From: Candidatus Uhrbacteria bacterium RIFOXYB12_FULL_58_10
GTDB lineage: Bacteria > Patescibacteriota > Patescibacteriia > UBA9934 > GWF2-40-263
Assembly: GCA_943359455.1 (NCBI GenBank)
Contig: CALRHL010000005.1
Coordinates: forward strand, 1 to 51,893
Length of the DNA: 51,893 nucleotides
Direction of reading: 5' to 3'
The notes below the pieces were generated by a model. That model had not been told where the DNA came from. It searched no databases and was given only the letters and a program-made list of their open reading frames with translations. Below, in pieces: positions 1 through 7,519 of this stretch (position 1 is its first letter; each line of letters begins with the position of its first letter). The position numbers were made by a program, and so were the translations under genes.

Positions 1-1
1 C

Positions 2-178
2 ATCATCGTTCCCTTTACCAAACTCGGTGAACGCATCTTTCATTTCGTCATTCCAACAACGAGTCATCTCCTCCTGATCGTTGGTCTCGTTATGATCTAT
101 TTTGTTGTGACAGAAATCGTCAAGCGCCTGTACTATCGAAGAACAGATCGAACGGCATTCTATGGACCCAAAGGATGA
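2..178 (+). CDS. C-terminal end of a cation-transporting P-type ATPase (partial)
   Basis: The reading frame is open from the window edge to a TGA at 176-178, giving about 58 residues. It contains one hydrophobic helix (SHLLLIVGLVMIYFVV) followed by TEIVKRLYYRR. A last membrane helix followed by a basic VKR-x-x-YRR tail is typical of magnesium-type P-type ATPases, which pump divalent cations across the membrane. The catalytic domains lie outside the window, so the substrate cannot be judged. The end overlaps the dnaG start by 17 nt in another frame. Any other multi-pass transporter with a similar tail is possible. Confidence 0.55.
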   Translation: MIVPFTKLGERIFHFVIPTTSHLLLIVGLVMIYFVVTEIVKRLYYRRTDRTAFYGPKG

Positions 179-2033
179 AATCAAATCAAGGCTCGATATT
201 GCCGAACTCATCGGCGAGTATTTGACATTGAAGCCAGCTGGGGTTTCACGTTTTCGTGCACTCTGTCCATTTCATACAGAAAAGACCCCTTCCTTTCATG
301 TCTCAGTAGACAAACAAATTTGGCATTGCTTTGGGTGTAACGAAGGGGGAGATTGCTTTTCCTTTGTGATGAAAATGGAAGGAATGGATTTTCCAGAAGC
401 GTTGTTGCATTTGGGAAAAAAAGTTGGAGTCGAGGTTCCGAGATATGCGGCGACGGATACCAATGAAAAACAACGGTTGATCGACATGCACGAACTCGCG
501 CGAAAATATTTTCGAAAAGTTTTGATGGAATCAAGTCTTGCGGTCACAGTCAGAGACTATGTGACACGGCGAGGAATTAACGATGAGCTTGCAGAAAAAT
601 TTAGCATTGGGTTTGCACCAGACACCTGGGATTCGCTCGTTGGATTTTTGGGAACGCGTGGATATTCAGCGACCGAAATAGAAAAAGCAGGTCTTGCGCT
701 TCGACGAAAAGATGGAAGTGGTTTGTATGATCGTTTCAGAAATCGTCTGATGATTCCGTTGCGTGACCAACACGGAAATACCGTTGGGTTTACCGGACGA
801 ATGATGCCTGGATCCTCTGAAAAAGATAGTGCAAAGTACATGAATTCTCCAGAAACTCAGATTTACCATAAAGGACGATTACTGTTTGGACTGGATCTTG
901 CGAAGCAGACGATTAAACAAGAAGGACGCGTGATTATTGTTGAAGGAAATCTTGATGTGGTCGCGTCTCATAAAGCGGGTGTTGAAAATGTTGTTGCGTC
1001 ATCTGGGACAGCCCTGACGGAAGAGCATCTTGCCCTTCTTAAACGTTTTACAAAAACGATCGTTTTTTCGTTTGACGCAGATGCGGCAGGATTTAAAGCG
1101 GCACAGCGTGGAATTGCCCTTGCTCGCGGCTCTCTATTTGACGTTCGAGTCGCCGTCCTTCCTATCGACGCAGGAAAAGATCCGGATGATGCTGTTCAAA
1201 AAAATCCACAGCTTTGGCGCGATGCGACATCAGATACCGCTCCGATTATGCAATACATCATTGAACGCGCCGTCGTTGAGCGAGACCTGACAAACATCGA
1301 TGATAAGCGAGCGGTTGCGGCACTTGTGCTGCCAGAACTTGAACAGATTTCGGACGTTGTCGAGCGCGAGCATTGGTTGCAGACCGTCGCAGATATTTTA
1401 AGAATTGACACTGCCCAGCTCCGTCCTGTCTCATGGGGGCGTCCCACTTCGCTAGGGCTTCGAGGGACAAGTAGGGACGGGGCCCCCATCGCCCGGAGCG
1501 AGAGGCTTGCGAAGTCAAGACCGAGTGAGGACGATGGGGTGTCGCGAAGCTCGGGGCCCCATGTGAAGCCTGCAGAGCACCGCCTGTCCCGCGACGAGCA
1601 GGCTGCTCGAGCCTTGCTCGCCTTTTTCATCCAGGATCCATCGATCCGCCCAGTCCTCATTCTTTCCCTTGAAGAGTCGCTCATCCCAACAGATAATCTA
1701 CGCATTCTTTACAATCACCTTCGCGAAGAGTACAATTCCTCTCAGTCAGTGGACGCGTCAAACCCATCATTTTATGGTCGGCTCTCTGCCCGTTTATCGG
1801 GCCTGGATCTCGCCCTTCTTCAGGAGCTCGCGCTCCTTGGGGAAACGCTTGTATCCGATATGCCTTCCGATCGGGTTTCTGAACAGATCCACGAACTTCT
1901 TCATTCTCTTAGCTCGTCTGCCCGTGATCGTCGTCGAAAAGCGATTGAGGGGGACATGCGCCGTGCAGAATCTGCCGGTGACCGAGATACCGTGAATCGA
2001 TTGATAGAAGAATTAAATAGTCTTCGCCCTTAG
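162..2033 (+). CDS. dnaG: DNA primase DnaG
   Basis: Primase that makes RNA primers at the replication fork. The N-terminal CHC2 zinc finger is intact (CPFH near residues 36-39, then CFGC near 56-59), followed by the RNA-polymerase core with [10 protein letters not shown] near 229-238. The TOPRIM domain shows VEGNLDVV (about 259-266) and the acidic [11 protein letters not shown]-terminal helical segment fits the helicase-binding domain. At 623 aa it is near family length, but about 44 residues between TOPRIM and the C-terminal domain (DNA 1431-1562) are a palindromic repeat insert shared with recJ. Start is ATG at 162, overlapping the preceding gene; rpoD follows 25 nt after the stop, an arrangement resembling the classical dnaG-rpoD macromolecular synthesis operon. 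Confidence 0.97.
   Translation: MDPKDEIKSRLDIAELIGEYLTLKPAGVSRFRALCPFHTEKTPSFHVSVDKQIWHCFGCNEGGDCFSFVMKMEGMDFPEALLHLGKKVGVEVPRYAATDTNEKQRLIDMHELARKYFRKVLMESSLAVTVRDYVTRRGINDELAEKFSIGFAPDTWDSLVGFLGTRGYSATEIEKAGLALRRKDGSGLYDRFRNRLMIPLRDQHGNTVGFTGRMMPGSSEKDSAKYMNSPETQIYHKGRLLFGLDLAKQTIKQEGRVIIVEGNLDVVASHKAGVENVVASSGTALTEEHLALLKRFTKTIVFSFDADAAGFKAAQRGIALARGSLFDVRVAVLPIDAGKDPDDAVQKNPQLWRDATSDTAPIMQYIIERAVVERDLTNIDDKRAVAALVLPELEQISDVVEREHWLQTVADILRIDTAQLRPVSWGRPTSLGLRGTSRDGAPIARSERLAKSRPSEDDGVSRSSGPHVKPAEHRLSRDEQAARALLAFFIQDPSIRPVLILSLEESLIPTDNLRILYNHLREEYNSSQSVDASNPSFYGRLSARLSGLDLALLQELALLGETLVSDMPSDRVSEQIHELLHSLSSSARDRRRKAIEGDMRRAESAGDRDTVNRLIEELNSLRP
1431..1562 (+). repeat. In-frame palindromic insertion element, copy 1 (in dnaG)
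   Basis: GC-rich block bounded by TCATGGGGGC and GGGGCCCCATG, with internal arms CCCCATCG (1484-1491) and CGATGGGG (1532-1539). Positions 1476-1561 match the reverse complement of the recJ block at 21713-21814 with about four substitutions and a 2-nt indel. This copy has about 28 extra nt on its left side. It is read in frame as a serine/arginine-rich linker (around [17 protein letters not shown]) between dnaG domains. It resembles Rickettsia palindromic elements in behaviour; origin and mechanism are inferred. Confidence 0.85.
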
Positions 2034-2058
2034 GGGTTTTGTTTGCATTCAACGAACT

Positions 2059-3276
2059 ATGAAGAAGAAAATTAAGAAGGTTCAATCAGTCAAAAAGGTG
2101 CAGAAAGTGCAAAAAACAAAAATGGTTTTAAAAAAACCTGTTGTTCAAAAACCTGTCCCACCACCGAAAGTGCGATATGTCCGCACCGCTCCGCCGAGTG
2201 AGGAAGTAATCGGGCGTCTCATGAAAAAAGGACAACAGCGCGGTTTCGTTACCGAAAACGAAATTCTTTTTACCTTTAGTGACGTTGAGGATTACGTCGA
2301 TGTGTTTCGAGATTTTCTCGACCGTCTCGAAAAAAATGGCGTTCATTTTATCGAAATGAAAGAAGGAATTTTGGGACGCGCATCAGAACATGGTGGCGTG
2401 TACGAAAAAATTCGCACAACACACTCTGGAAAAAAGATGGAAGTACCAGAGTTGTCACAAGATTCGATCCAAATGTACCTGCGTGAGATTGGAAAAATCC
2501 CGTTGCTTACTGGAGCCGATGAAGTCGCGCTCGCGAAACGAAAAGAGCATAACGATAAAGAGGCAGAGCGCCGCATCATTGAGGCGAATTTGCGTTTGGT
2601 TGTTTCCATAGCGAAGAAATTTGTCGGAAAGCAATTGTCGTTGCTCGATTTGATTCAAGAAGGGAATATCGGGTTGTTTCGCGCGGTAAAAAAGTTCGAG
2701 TATCGTAAAGGGTTTAAGTTTTCAACGTACGCGACGTGGTGGATTCGCCAGGCAATCACTCGTGCGCTTGCGGATCAATCTCGCACGATTCGTATTCCGG
2801 TTCACATGGTCGAGACGATCAATCGTTTCATGCAGGTTGAGCGTCGCCTGATTCAAGACCTTGGACGCGAACCACTGCCAGAAGAAATCGCCGCAGAAAT
2901 GAATGAGCCACTCGAAAAAGTTCAGCACATTATTCGCATTTCTCAAGATACGGTTTCGCTCGAAACGTCTGTGGGGGATGACGACGAAGATTCCAAACTC
3001 GAAGATTTTATCGAAGACATCAAAACAATTTCTCCCGATCGCGCCGCAGCACGAGAGTTGTTGCGTGATTACGTAAACGCCGCAATGCACGATCTCTCCC
3101 CACGAGAACAAAAAATCCTAGAAATGCGTTTCGGTCTTCTTGATGGTGTCTCTCATACATTGGAAGAAGTAGGTAAGGAGTTCGACGTAACAAGAGAACG
3201 CATTCGCCAAATCGAAGCAAAAGCTTTGGAAAAAATCCAAGCGCATCCGATGATCGACAAATTGCGAGATTATTAA
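2059..3276 (+). CDS. rpoD: Primary RNA polymerase sigma factor RpoD/SigA
   Basis: Housekeeping sigma factor of 405 aa. After a lysine-rich N-terminus with KVQ repeats (residues 1-35) comes a region 1.1-like segment. Region 1.2 shows [16 protein letters not shown] (about 135-150). Region 2 has [29 protein letters not shown] and the -10 melting signature [15 protein letters not shown]. Region 4 has [15 protein letters not shown] and the helix-turn-helix [13 protein letters not shown] that contacts -35. Region order is complete. Start ATG at 2059, 25 nt after dnaG. The basic KVQ tail is unlike the usual acidic N-terminus and may be repeat-derived. Confidence 0.97.
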   Translation: MKKKIKKVQSVKKVQKVQKTKMVLKKPVVQKPVPPPKVRYVRTAPPSEEVIGRLMKKGQQRGFVTENEILFTFSDVEDYVDVFRDFLDRLEKNGVHFIEMKEGILGRASEHGGVYEKIRTTHSGKKMEVPELSQDSIQMYLREIGKIPLLTGADEVALAKRKEHNDKEAERRIIEANLRLVVSIAKKFVGKQLSLLDLIQEGNIGLFRAVKKFEYRKGFKFSTYATWWIRQAITRALADQSRTIRIPVHMVETINRFMQVERRLIQDLGREPLPEEIAAEMNEPLEKVQHIIRISQDTVSLETSVGDDDEDSKLEDFIEDIKTISPDRAAARELLRDYVNAAMHDLSPREQKILEMRFGLLDGVSHTLEEVGKEFDVTRERIRQIEAKALEKIQAHPMIDKLRDY

Positions 3277-3300
3277 GTGAATCCGAAATCCACATCCTGT

Positions 3301-3723
3301 ATGTCAAAGCCCATTCTTGATCTGACATCGCTTGTAAAAGCGCACGCGAGTCTTGTGAGTGCGTTATCAACGGTTTCGACGGATGATGTACAAGCTATTC
3401 TGAAGCGAGACGCGGTGATTCAACGGTTTGAATACACCTACGAGCTAAGTTATAAAATGTTGAAACGATTTTTAGAGGCAACAAGTGCAAATCCATCGCT
3501 TATTGATCAGATGGATTTTCGAGATCTGATACGACTTGGAGGAGAATCAGGAATGATTGCACAGGTTGAGGATTGGTTTGTTTTTCGAGACAAACGAAAT
3601 ATCACGAGTCATGCCTACGACGAAAAAAAGGCGGAAGAGGTGTACGCCGTCATCCCTTCGTTTACCGAGGCGTCGGCCCAATTGTTGAAGACACTACAAG
3701 AACGTGTGGAAGCACCTCTATGA
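3301..3723 (+). CDS. HEPN-type nucleotidyltransferase-associated protein (HI0074 family)
   Basis: All-helical protein of about 140 aa. AVIQRFEYTYELSYKMLKRFLE is the typical HI0074 signature, and RNITSHAYDE corresponds to the conserved R-N-x-x-S-H-x-Y motif near the C-terminus. The family partners a minimal nucleotidyltransferase; in characterised MNT-HEPN pairs the HEPN protein is an RNase toxin neutralised by AMP transfer to its tyrosine. ATG 3301 is preferred over GTG 3277 because family members begin close to this point. The stop overlaps the next start as ATGA (3720-3723), so the pair is translationally coupled. Toxin activity is inferred. Confidence 0.85.
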   Translation: MSKPILDLTSLVKAHASLVSALSTVSTDDVQAILKRDAVIQRFEYTYELSYKMLKRFLEATSANPSLIDQMDFRDLIRLGGESGMIAQVEDWFVFRDKRNITSHAYDEKKAEEVYAVIPSFTEASAQLLKTLQERVEAPL

Positions 3724-4028
3724 TTTTTTTGGAACAGGACTGGCGTGAAGAGATGGAGCAGATCTTGAATCGATTCGTTTCAGATCGAACCGTTGTTCTG
3801 TTTGGTTCCAGATGCCACGGAACTCCGAAGCCGTATTCCGACATTGACCTATGTATCATGAGTGACAACCCTGTGGATTCAATTACCATGAGTCAGTTAC
3901 GTCTCGCTTTTTCAGAATCCAATCTTCCTGTAACCGTAGATGTGGTTGATTGGACAACTGTGAGTCCAGAATTTCAAAAGGTTATTTCGAGCAAATGTGA
4001 GCAGGTTTTTCCAAAAGGTTCAGAATAA
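3720..4028 (+). CDS. Minimal nucleotidyltransferase (MNT), partner of HEPN protein
   Basis: A 102-aa MNT-fold protein. The catalytic signature VVLFGSRCHGT...YSDIDL (about residues 26-46) contains the GS motif and the D-x-D metal ligands, and VTVDVVDW supplies the third acidic strand. Start at ATG 3720 is set by the 4-nt ATGA overlap with the HEPN gene. MNT proteins in such pairs act as antitoxins that AMPylate the HEPN toxin; that role is family knowledge, not shown here. A GTG start for the next gene lies inside the 3' end of this one. Confidence 0.85.
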   Translation: MIFLEQDWREEMEQILNRFVSDRTVVLFGSRCHGTPKPYSDIDLCIMSDNPVDSITMSQLRLAFSESNLPVTVDVVDWTTVSPEFQKVISSKCEQVFPKGSE

Positions 4029-4521
4029 ACACTCTGCCGTAAAGTGGATATTTTTTCAGGTGCTCACGGTGTTTATCGGCATCGCTACGTTTGCCTTTCT
4101 GCTTTTGGAACCGCACATCGAGGGAAGGAACGCACACGCAACGCTCCTTGAGATCTATTTCAAAGATCTCTTTCTGGTATATGTGTATATCGCGTCCATC
4201 CCATTTTTCGTGGTACTCTATCAATTGTTCAAGGTCCTGGATTATGCCGGACAGAATACGATATTCTCACAAGCGGCCGTAAACGCCGTAAGAATCATAA
4301 AGTATTGTGGGATGGCAATGATTGGTTTTGTCGCGGGGGGAGTCACCATTATTTTATTGGGTAATAGCGATGATCGACCTCCTGTGATTTTTATGGGTTC
4401 TCTCACCATGTTCGGTTCGATTGTGATTGCTGCCGCGGCGGGAAGGTTTGAGCAGATTTTTAAAAAAGGTTCGGGCGATCTTAGTTTTTGTCGATTACTG
4501 ATTATCAGTTATTGTAAGTGA
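3997..4521 (+). CDS. DUF2975-like four-helix membrane protein
   Basis: A 174-aa protein with four hydrophobic helices near residues 18-38, 57-80, 102-122 and 131-150. The spacing and the phrase VYIASIPFFVVLYQLFKVLDYA resemble DUF2975 proteins, which are often encoded next to small Xre-type regulators in other bacteria; no such regulator is seen here. GTG at 3997 starts inside the mnt gene (32-nt overlap); a start at GTG 4060 is also possible. The 3' end overlaps convergently by 27 nt with the next gene, and the last dozen residues look like run-on sequence. Function unknown. Confidence 0.6.
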   Translation: MSRFFQKVQNKHSAVKWIFFQVLTVFIGIATFAFLLLEPHIEGRNAHATLLEIYFKDLFLVYVYIASIPFFVVLYQLFKVLDYAGQNTIFSQAAVNAVRIIKYCGMAMIGFVAGGVTIILLGNSDDRPPVIFMGSLTMFGSIVIAAAAGRFEQIFKKGSGDLSFCRLLIISYCK

Positions 4522-4914
4522 AACGAACAAGGCACCAAGTAGAAGAACAAATAGGGAAATAGCGAATACAAAAAAGCCAAAGATAATCTTTTCCATTTTT
4601 GAATAAGGTTGGCGAGGAATATTTGTAATCAATCCGCACGCACCGCATTTATATGTATGTTGTGGATCATGAAATTCGTAGTACCCAATGGTGCAAAATC
4701 CTGCAAAGAATACAACAACAACGAGTGCAAGAAAAGTTTTAGAAAGCCATGTAGGTATATTATCAGTGCGCAGTATAGGCATGATGATGCCTGCAGATAC
4801 AATAAACAAAGGAACAATTATTCGATAAATTAATTCATTACGCATCATTTTTTTCTCGTGGCAGTTTGGACACTCAAGACTTGCGTTAATTTTCCAACGA
4901 GGTGATCTTCTCAT
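4495..4914 (-). CDS. Hypothetical membrane protein with split zinc ribbon
   Basis: A 139-aa protein. CPNC (residues 16-19) and CGAC (about 90-93) form two CxxC knuckles that could make one zinc ribbon brought together across two transmembrane helices (about 29-48 and 59-80). A third hydrophobic helix lies near the C-terminus. The cysteine knuckles sit at the membrane border. No family recognised. A TATACT box (minus strand) ends 8 nt upstream of the ATG, predicting a leaderless or nearly leaderless mRNA. Convergent with the DUF2975-like gene. Confidence 0.6.
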   Translation of the reverse strand: MRRSPRWKINASLECPNCHEKKMMRNELIYRIIVPLFIVSAGIIMPILRTDNIPTWLSKTFLALVVVVFFAGFCTIGYYEFHDPQHTYKCGACGLITNIPRQPYSKMEKIIFGFFVFAISLFVLLLGALFVSLTITDNQ

Positions 4915-4922
4915 ATGATATA

Positions 4923-4928
4923 AGTATA
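4923..4928 (-). promoter_or_regulatory. -10 box of a predicted leaderless promoter (zinc-ribbon membrane gene)
   Basis: On the minus strand TATACT lies 8 nt before the ATG at 4914. At the usual -10 to +1 distance the transcript would begin at or within about 2 nt of the start codon. No convincing -35 was identified. Confidence 0.45.
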
Positions 4929-4962
4929 ATGGATATGACTGAGAATGACGACTCTAGAAATC

Positions 4963-4995
4963 AAAAACACCAGACTTGCGTCTGGCATTTTTGTG
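4963..4995 (-). terminator. Rho-independent terminator (minus strand)
   Basis: Read on the minus strand, CCAGAC-GCAA-GTCTGG (4970-4985) is followed by TGTTTTTGA. It sits about 95 nt beyond the stop of the small membrane-protein gene 5091-5414 and would end its transcript. Confidence 0.7.
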
Positions 4996-5090
4996 GTTCT
5001 GCGACCCGGTCTCGCTTGAGGCCTTTCAAGGGACTTACGAGCGACCTTCTCCCTGCTCGCCGACCCTGTTCCGGTCGGATAGAACTTGGG
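4987..5090. repeat. Dispersed ~100-nt repeat R1, copy 1
   Basis: Starts TTTTTGTGGTTCTGC and ends GGTCGGATAGAACTTGG. Related copies lie at 5662-5769 and 6978-7081. Copies 1 and 3 directly follow (on the minus strand) the stop codons of the duplicated membrane-protein genes, so they may be conserved 3' untranslated regions. Internal hairpin potential includes CCGACC/GGTCGG. Function unknown. Confidence 0.65.
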
Positions 5091-5414
5091 TTAAATTTTT
5101 CGTGGTTCTTGCTTTCCGATGCGTGTCGCGATGAGATAAAACAAGCCACTATAAAACGCTCCGGCCAGAAATGGCGTCACTTGTATTATCGTGGGATGCC
5201 AATCATATGAAATTAACCCATTGTCAGATCCATTTCCGGTAAGCATTGCACCAATGAGGAGAAATGGTAATTCCAACAGAAGACCGAGACCAAGTGGTAG
5301 AGCAACAATACTTTGTTCCAAAGGAGTTTCATCCCAATGAATCAAATTCGTCGCCAATACCAGAGCAAAAATAGCAGCAAATATCACTAAAGTAATAATT
5401 CTAAATTTTTTCAT
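5091..5414 (-). CDS. Small three-helix membrane protein, duplicate copy A
   Basis: A 107-aa protein starting MKKFRIITLVIF, with hydrophobic helices near residues 5-22, 39-62 and 82-100 and a polar loop HWDETPLEQ. ATG 5414 is chosen because the upstream codons diverge from copy B and an extended -10 (TGA-TAAACT) ends 8 nt before this ATG in both copies. It is about 87% identical to the product of 7084-7407. No family recognised. The flanking DNA (downstream R1 repeat, upstream palindrome pair) is duplicated with it. Confidence 0.65.
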   Translation of the reverse strand: MKKFRIITLVIFAAIFALVLATNLIHWDETPLEQSIVALPLGLGLLLELPFLLIGAMLTGNGSDNGLISYDWHPTIIQVTPFLAGAFYSGLFYLIATRIGKQEPRKI

Positions 5415-5422
5415 ATATACGG

Positions 5423-5431
5423 AGTTTATCA
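5423..5431 (-). promoter_or_regulatory. Extended -10 of a predicted leaderless promoter, copy A
   Basis: On the minus strand TGA-TAAACT is followed by 8 nt and then the ATG at 5414. The same arrangement is conserved at copy B (7416-7424) although nearby bases differ. Confidence 0.45.
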
Positions 5432-5482
5432 TGAAATCAAATTTTTGTAAGACAATCGAAAACCCACAATACCTAAGGGACC

Positions 5483-5611
5483 TGACCGTCACTTAGTGAC
5501 GGTCAAAACAGACGATGATCAAAATACATTTAGATAACGCTATAAAATAACAATGGAATTACAAGACAAACATCTAAAACGATCTGACCGTCACTAAGTG
5601 ACGGTCAGATC
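5483..5611. repeat. Element with two terminal perfect palindromes, copy A
   Basis: TGACCGTCACT-T-AGTGACGGTCA at 5483-5505 and the same motif with the opposite central base at 5585-5607 (extended to GATC...GATC, 5581-5611) flank about 79 nt of AT-rich sequence. The block is repeated almost exactly at 7520-7653. The palindromes could be operators upstream of the membrane-protein gene or the ends of a small non-autonomous mobile element. Confidence 0.75.
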
Positions 5612-5661
5612 ATGTCCCGGTCAGATAGAACCGTGCGGACATTTGTACACTGCTGAGGCAA

Positions 5662-5769
5662 TGGTATTTTTGTGGTTCTGCAGCCCGGTTTAGATTGAAG
5701 CTTTCGACGATGGGACTTTGCAGTGCCTGTCTATATGTCCGTCAACTCTGTCCTGATCGGACAGAACTG
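5662..5769. repeat. Dispersed repeat R1, copy 2 (diverged)
   Basis: Begins ATTTTTGTGGTTCTGCAG and ends CCTGATCGGACAGAACTG. It is preceded by TGCTGAGGCAATGG, which also occurs (on the opposite strand) in the terminator beside copy 3. No membrane-protein gene adjoins this copy. The 5612-5881 stretch otherwise holds no gene I can support. Confidence 0.6.
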
Positions 5770-5817
5770 ATCGTGACGATTCTGTAGGTCGGATACAGAC
5801 GCTGTTGATAACTTTGT

Positions 5818-5850
5818 TTGTCCAATATATTCGGGGGGGGGGGGTAGAAT
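5818..5850 (+). promoter_or_regulatory. Possible promoter containing a G12 tract (candidate phase-variable)
   Basis: TTGTCC (5818-5823) and TAGAAT (5845-5850) are separated by 21 nt, of which the last 12 are an unbroken G run (5833-5844). The next gene starts at 5882. Loss of about four G would give a standard 17-nt spacer. Poly-G tracts between -35 and -10 are known switches in Neisseria porA; here it is inference, and TATAGT at 5864-5869 is an alternative -10. Confidence 0.4.
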
Positions 5851-5881
5851 ATAAGTATTAAGTTATAGTTAATCTTGATTT

Positions 5882-6709
5882 ATGTCAGAAAATCGTTTTG
5901 GACATGGTGACAGAAAGTATCCTGAAACGTCATTAGCTGCACCAAAAGAACCAATCATTGAAGCAGGGGCAGAAAAAGGGGCTTACGGGCCAGCGATTGA
6001 GATTTTACAAAGAATGATTAAAGAAAACAGTGATGATGGATATAAGCTAACCTTTGTTGCTGATTCGAAGAGTTTGGTAGTTCGAGCCACATTTGAACTC
6101 ACACCAGAGGAAAGAATTGAGGCGATAAAAAAACCTGATGATATTTCTGCCGAAGCATTGACTGACTTATATTCACGTACAGAGGAGAAGATAACCAATA
6201 TGCGAAAGGTATTAATACCCCTAGGATTCGATTTAAATCTGGATAAGAAGACTTCTTATTTTGGAGATGATTCTCAAAACACTATAACTGATGTTGCCGA
6301 GACGCGAAGCTTTGAGCTTGTTTTTGAGGTTAAAGAACGACCAAAACAGGGTGATCCGCAACATGAAGCACATTTGCTGGGCATGGTTGAACAGATTACT
6401 GCCTTAAAAAAGGAACTTTTTCTTAGCCGAGGCTATTTTTATGTAGCATCTGGTGACACCAAAGGCGATTCCGTTCATGTTGAATCATTGGAACCCAAAG
6501 ATTTAATGGACGATGGGTCTTTTTTGTTGGCAGCAGATGACTTTGGTTTTAATGATACTTATATAGCTACTACATATATATCCTTCGGTGATAACGATAC
6601 TTTGAGAGAGGATGTCGATCGAAAACGAGACATCTATTATTTCATAGCAGCTACGGAACAGGAGGCAATTGAAGGCTGGGAAAAAGGAAGCAAAAGATTC
6701 AAGGTGTAG
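5882..6709 (+). CDS. Hypothetical soluble protein of the variable region
   Basis: A 275-aa mixed alpha/beta protein rich in charged residues, with no signal peptide, membrane helix or recognisable catalytic motif. Residues 1-30 are polar and probably disordered. It is monocistronic: it has a possible promoter with a G12 tract upstream, no obvious Shine-Dalgarno, and a strong terminator at 6761-6793. It lies between the two copies of a duplicated locus. The codon use is AT-richer than the housekeeping genes around it, which would fit acquisition. Function unknown. Confidence 0.7.
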   Translation: MSENRFGHGDRKYPETSLAAPKEPIIEAGAEKGAYGPAIEILQRMIKENSDDGYKLTFVADSKSLVVRATFELTPEERIEAIKKPDDISAEALTDLYSRTEEKITNMRKVLIPLGFDLNLDKKTSYFGDDSQNTITDVAETRSFELVFEVKERPKQGDPQHEAHLLGMVEQITALKKELFLSRGYFYVASGDTKGDSVHVESLEPKDLMDDGSFLLAADDFGFNDTYIATTYISFGDNDTLREDVDRKRDIYYFIAATEQEAIEGWEKGSKRFKV

Positions 6710-6760
6710 AGAAGTTTTTAGAGTTTTTGATGTAGAAGGTAATAGGTAATTTAAGGATAA

Positions 6761-6793
6761 AATAACTCCACCCTCATTGGGTGGAGTTATTTT
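6761..6793 (+). terminator. Rho-independent terminator after the 5882-6709 gene
   Basis: AATAACTCCACCC and GGGTGGAGTTATT form a 13-bp perfect stem with a 5-nt loop, ending in TTATTTT. It can also act on the minus strand, where it follows directly on a tRNA-like CCA end at 6793. Confidence 0.8.
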
Positions 6794-6948
6794 GGTTCCG
6801 GGACGTGGAATCTTACTCGCAGACATTCAGAAAGATCATGTCTGTTCCTAAAGAGGGGTTTCCACCCCTCTTTAGATCTCCCCCATTAGCAGTGGGAACC
6901 TCCCGGTTCCCAAACCCTCCCCAGTTCGAATCCACGTCTCTCCAATAA
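6793..6948. other. Structured fold-back segment with tRNA 3'-end-like tips
   Basis: GGGACGTGGA (6801-6810) and TCCACGTCTC (6931-6940) pair over about 10 bp with a G-U. Inside are AAAGAGGGG/CCCCTCTTT (about 6850-6873) and TGGGAACC/GGTTCCCA. On the minus strand, 6793-6808 reads CCACGTCCCGGAACCA, nearly the tRNA-Gln 3' end; on the plus strand TTCGAATCCACG looks like a T loop. No cloverleaf can be completed. It may be a tRNA remnant, an integration scar or a non-coding RNA. Confidence 0.35.
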
Positions 6949-6988
6949 CCACAAAAATACCATTGCCTCAGCAGTGGTATTTTTGTGG
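6949..6988. terminator. Perfect 14-bp hairpin, probable terminator for copy B gene
   Basis: CCACAAAAATACCA (6949-6962) pairs perfectly with TGGTATTTTTGTGG (6975-6988) around a 12-nt loop. It lies downstream of 7084-7407 on the minus strand, in the position of the terminator at 4963-4995. Confidence 0.55.
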
Positions 6989-7081
6989 TTCTGCGGCCCG
7001 GTCTAGATTGAAGCCTTTGAGGGGACTTTGAGACACGCTTCTATACGCTCGTCGACCCTGTCCTGGTCGGATAGAACTTGG
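6978..7081. repeat. Dispersed repeat R1, copy 3
   Basis: Begins GTATTTTTGTGGTTCTGC and ends GGTCGGATAGAACTTGG, matching 4987-5090 at both ends with a more variable middle. It adjoins the stop of the copy B membrane-protein gene. Confidence 0.65.
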
Positions 7082-7083
7082 AG

Positions 7084-7407
7084 TTATATTTTTTTCAGTT
7101 CTTGCTTTTTTATGCGCGTTGCGATGAGATAAAACAAGCCGCTATAAAACGCTCCGGCCAGAAACGGCATCACTTGCATCATCGTGGTGTACCAATCATA
7201 TGAAATTAACCCATTGCCAGATCCGTTTTCGGTAAGCATTGCCCCAATCAAAAGAAAAGGTAATTCCAACAGAAGACCGAGACCAAGTGGTAGAGCGGCA
7301 ATACTTTGTTCCAAAGGAGTTTCATCCCAATGGATCAAATTCGTCGCCAATACCAAAGCAAAGATCGCAACAAATATCACCAAAGTAATAATTTTAACTT
7401 TTTTCAT
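7084..7407 (-). CDS. Small three-helix membrane protein, duplicate copy B
   Basis: A 107-aa paralog of 5091-5414 starting MKKVKIITLVIF, with the same three hydrophobic helices and the same HWDETPLEQ loop. Differences are scattered single substitutions. Both frames are intact, so both copies are probably expressed or recently so. The start at ATG 7407 is supported by the conserved extended -10 (TGA-TAAACT) ending 8 nt upstream. Function unknown. Confidence 0.65.
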   Translation of the reverse strand: MKKVKIITLVIFVAIFALVLATNLIHWDETPLEQSIAALPLGLGLLLELPFLLIGAMLTENGSGNGLISYDWYTTMMQVMPFLAGAFYSGLFYLIATRIKKQELKKI

Positions 7408-7415
7408 ATATACGG

Positions 7416-7424
7416 AGTTTATCA
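7416..7424 (-). promoter_or_regulatory. Extended -10 of a predicted leaderless promoter, copy B
   Basis: On the minus strand TGA-TAAACT, then 8 nt, then the ATG at 7407. It duplicates the arrangement at 5423-5431. Confidence 0.45.
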
Positions 7425-7519
7425 CGACATCGGATTTTTGTAAGACAATCGAAAACCCACATCCCATGAAGAATGCGGGTTTTCTTGGTCACACCCTGTC
7501 CCGGTAGTAGGAACGGACC

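Noticed and set aside
1196-1705. Long minus-strand open frame across dnaG
   Set aside because: It is antisense to conserved primase sequence and is open largely because of the GC-rich palindromic insert; no start signals support it.
3573-3719. Longer start for the MNT protein inside the HEPN gene
   Set aside because: The upstream codons overlap conserved HEPN sequence in another frame; the ATGA overlap at 3720 gives a protein of normal MNT length.
6793-6948. tmRNA or selenocysteine tRNA
   Set aside because: The minus strand has a GGATTCGAAC start-like phrase and a CCA end, but the segment is only about 155 nt, no tag reading frame or T arm can be formed, and no cloverleaf closes.
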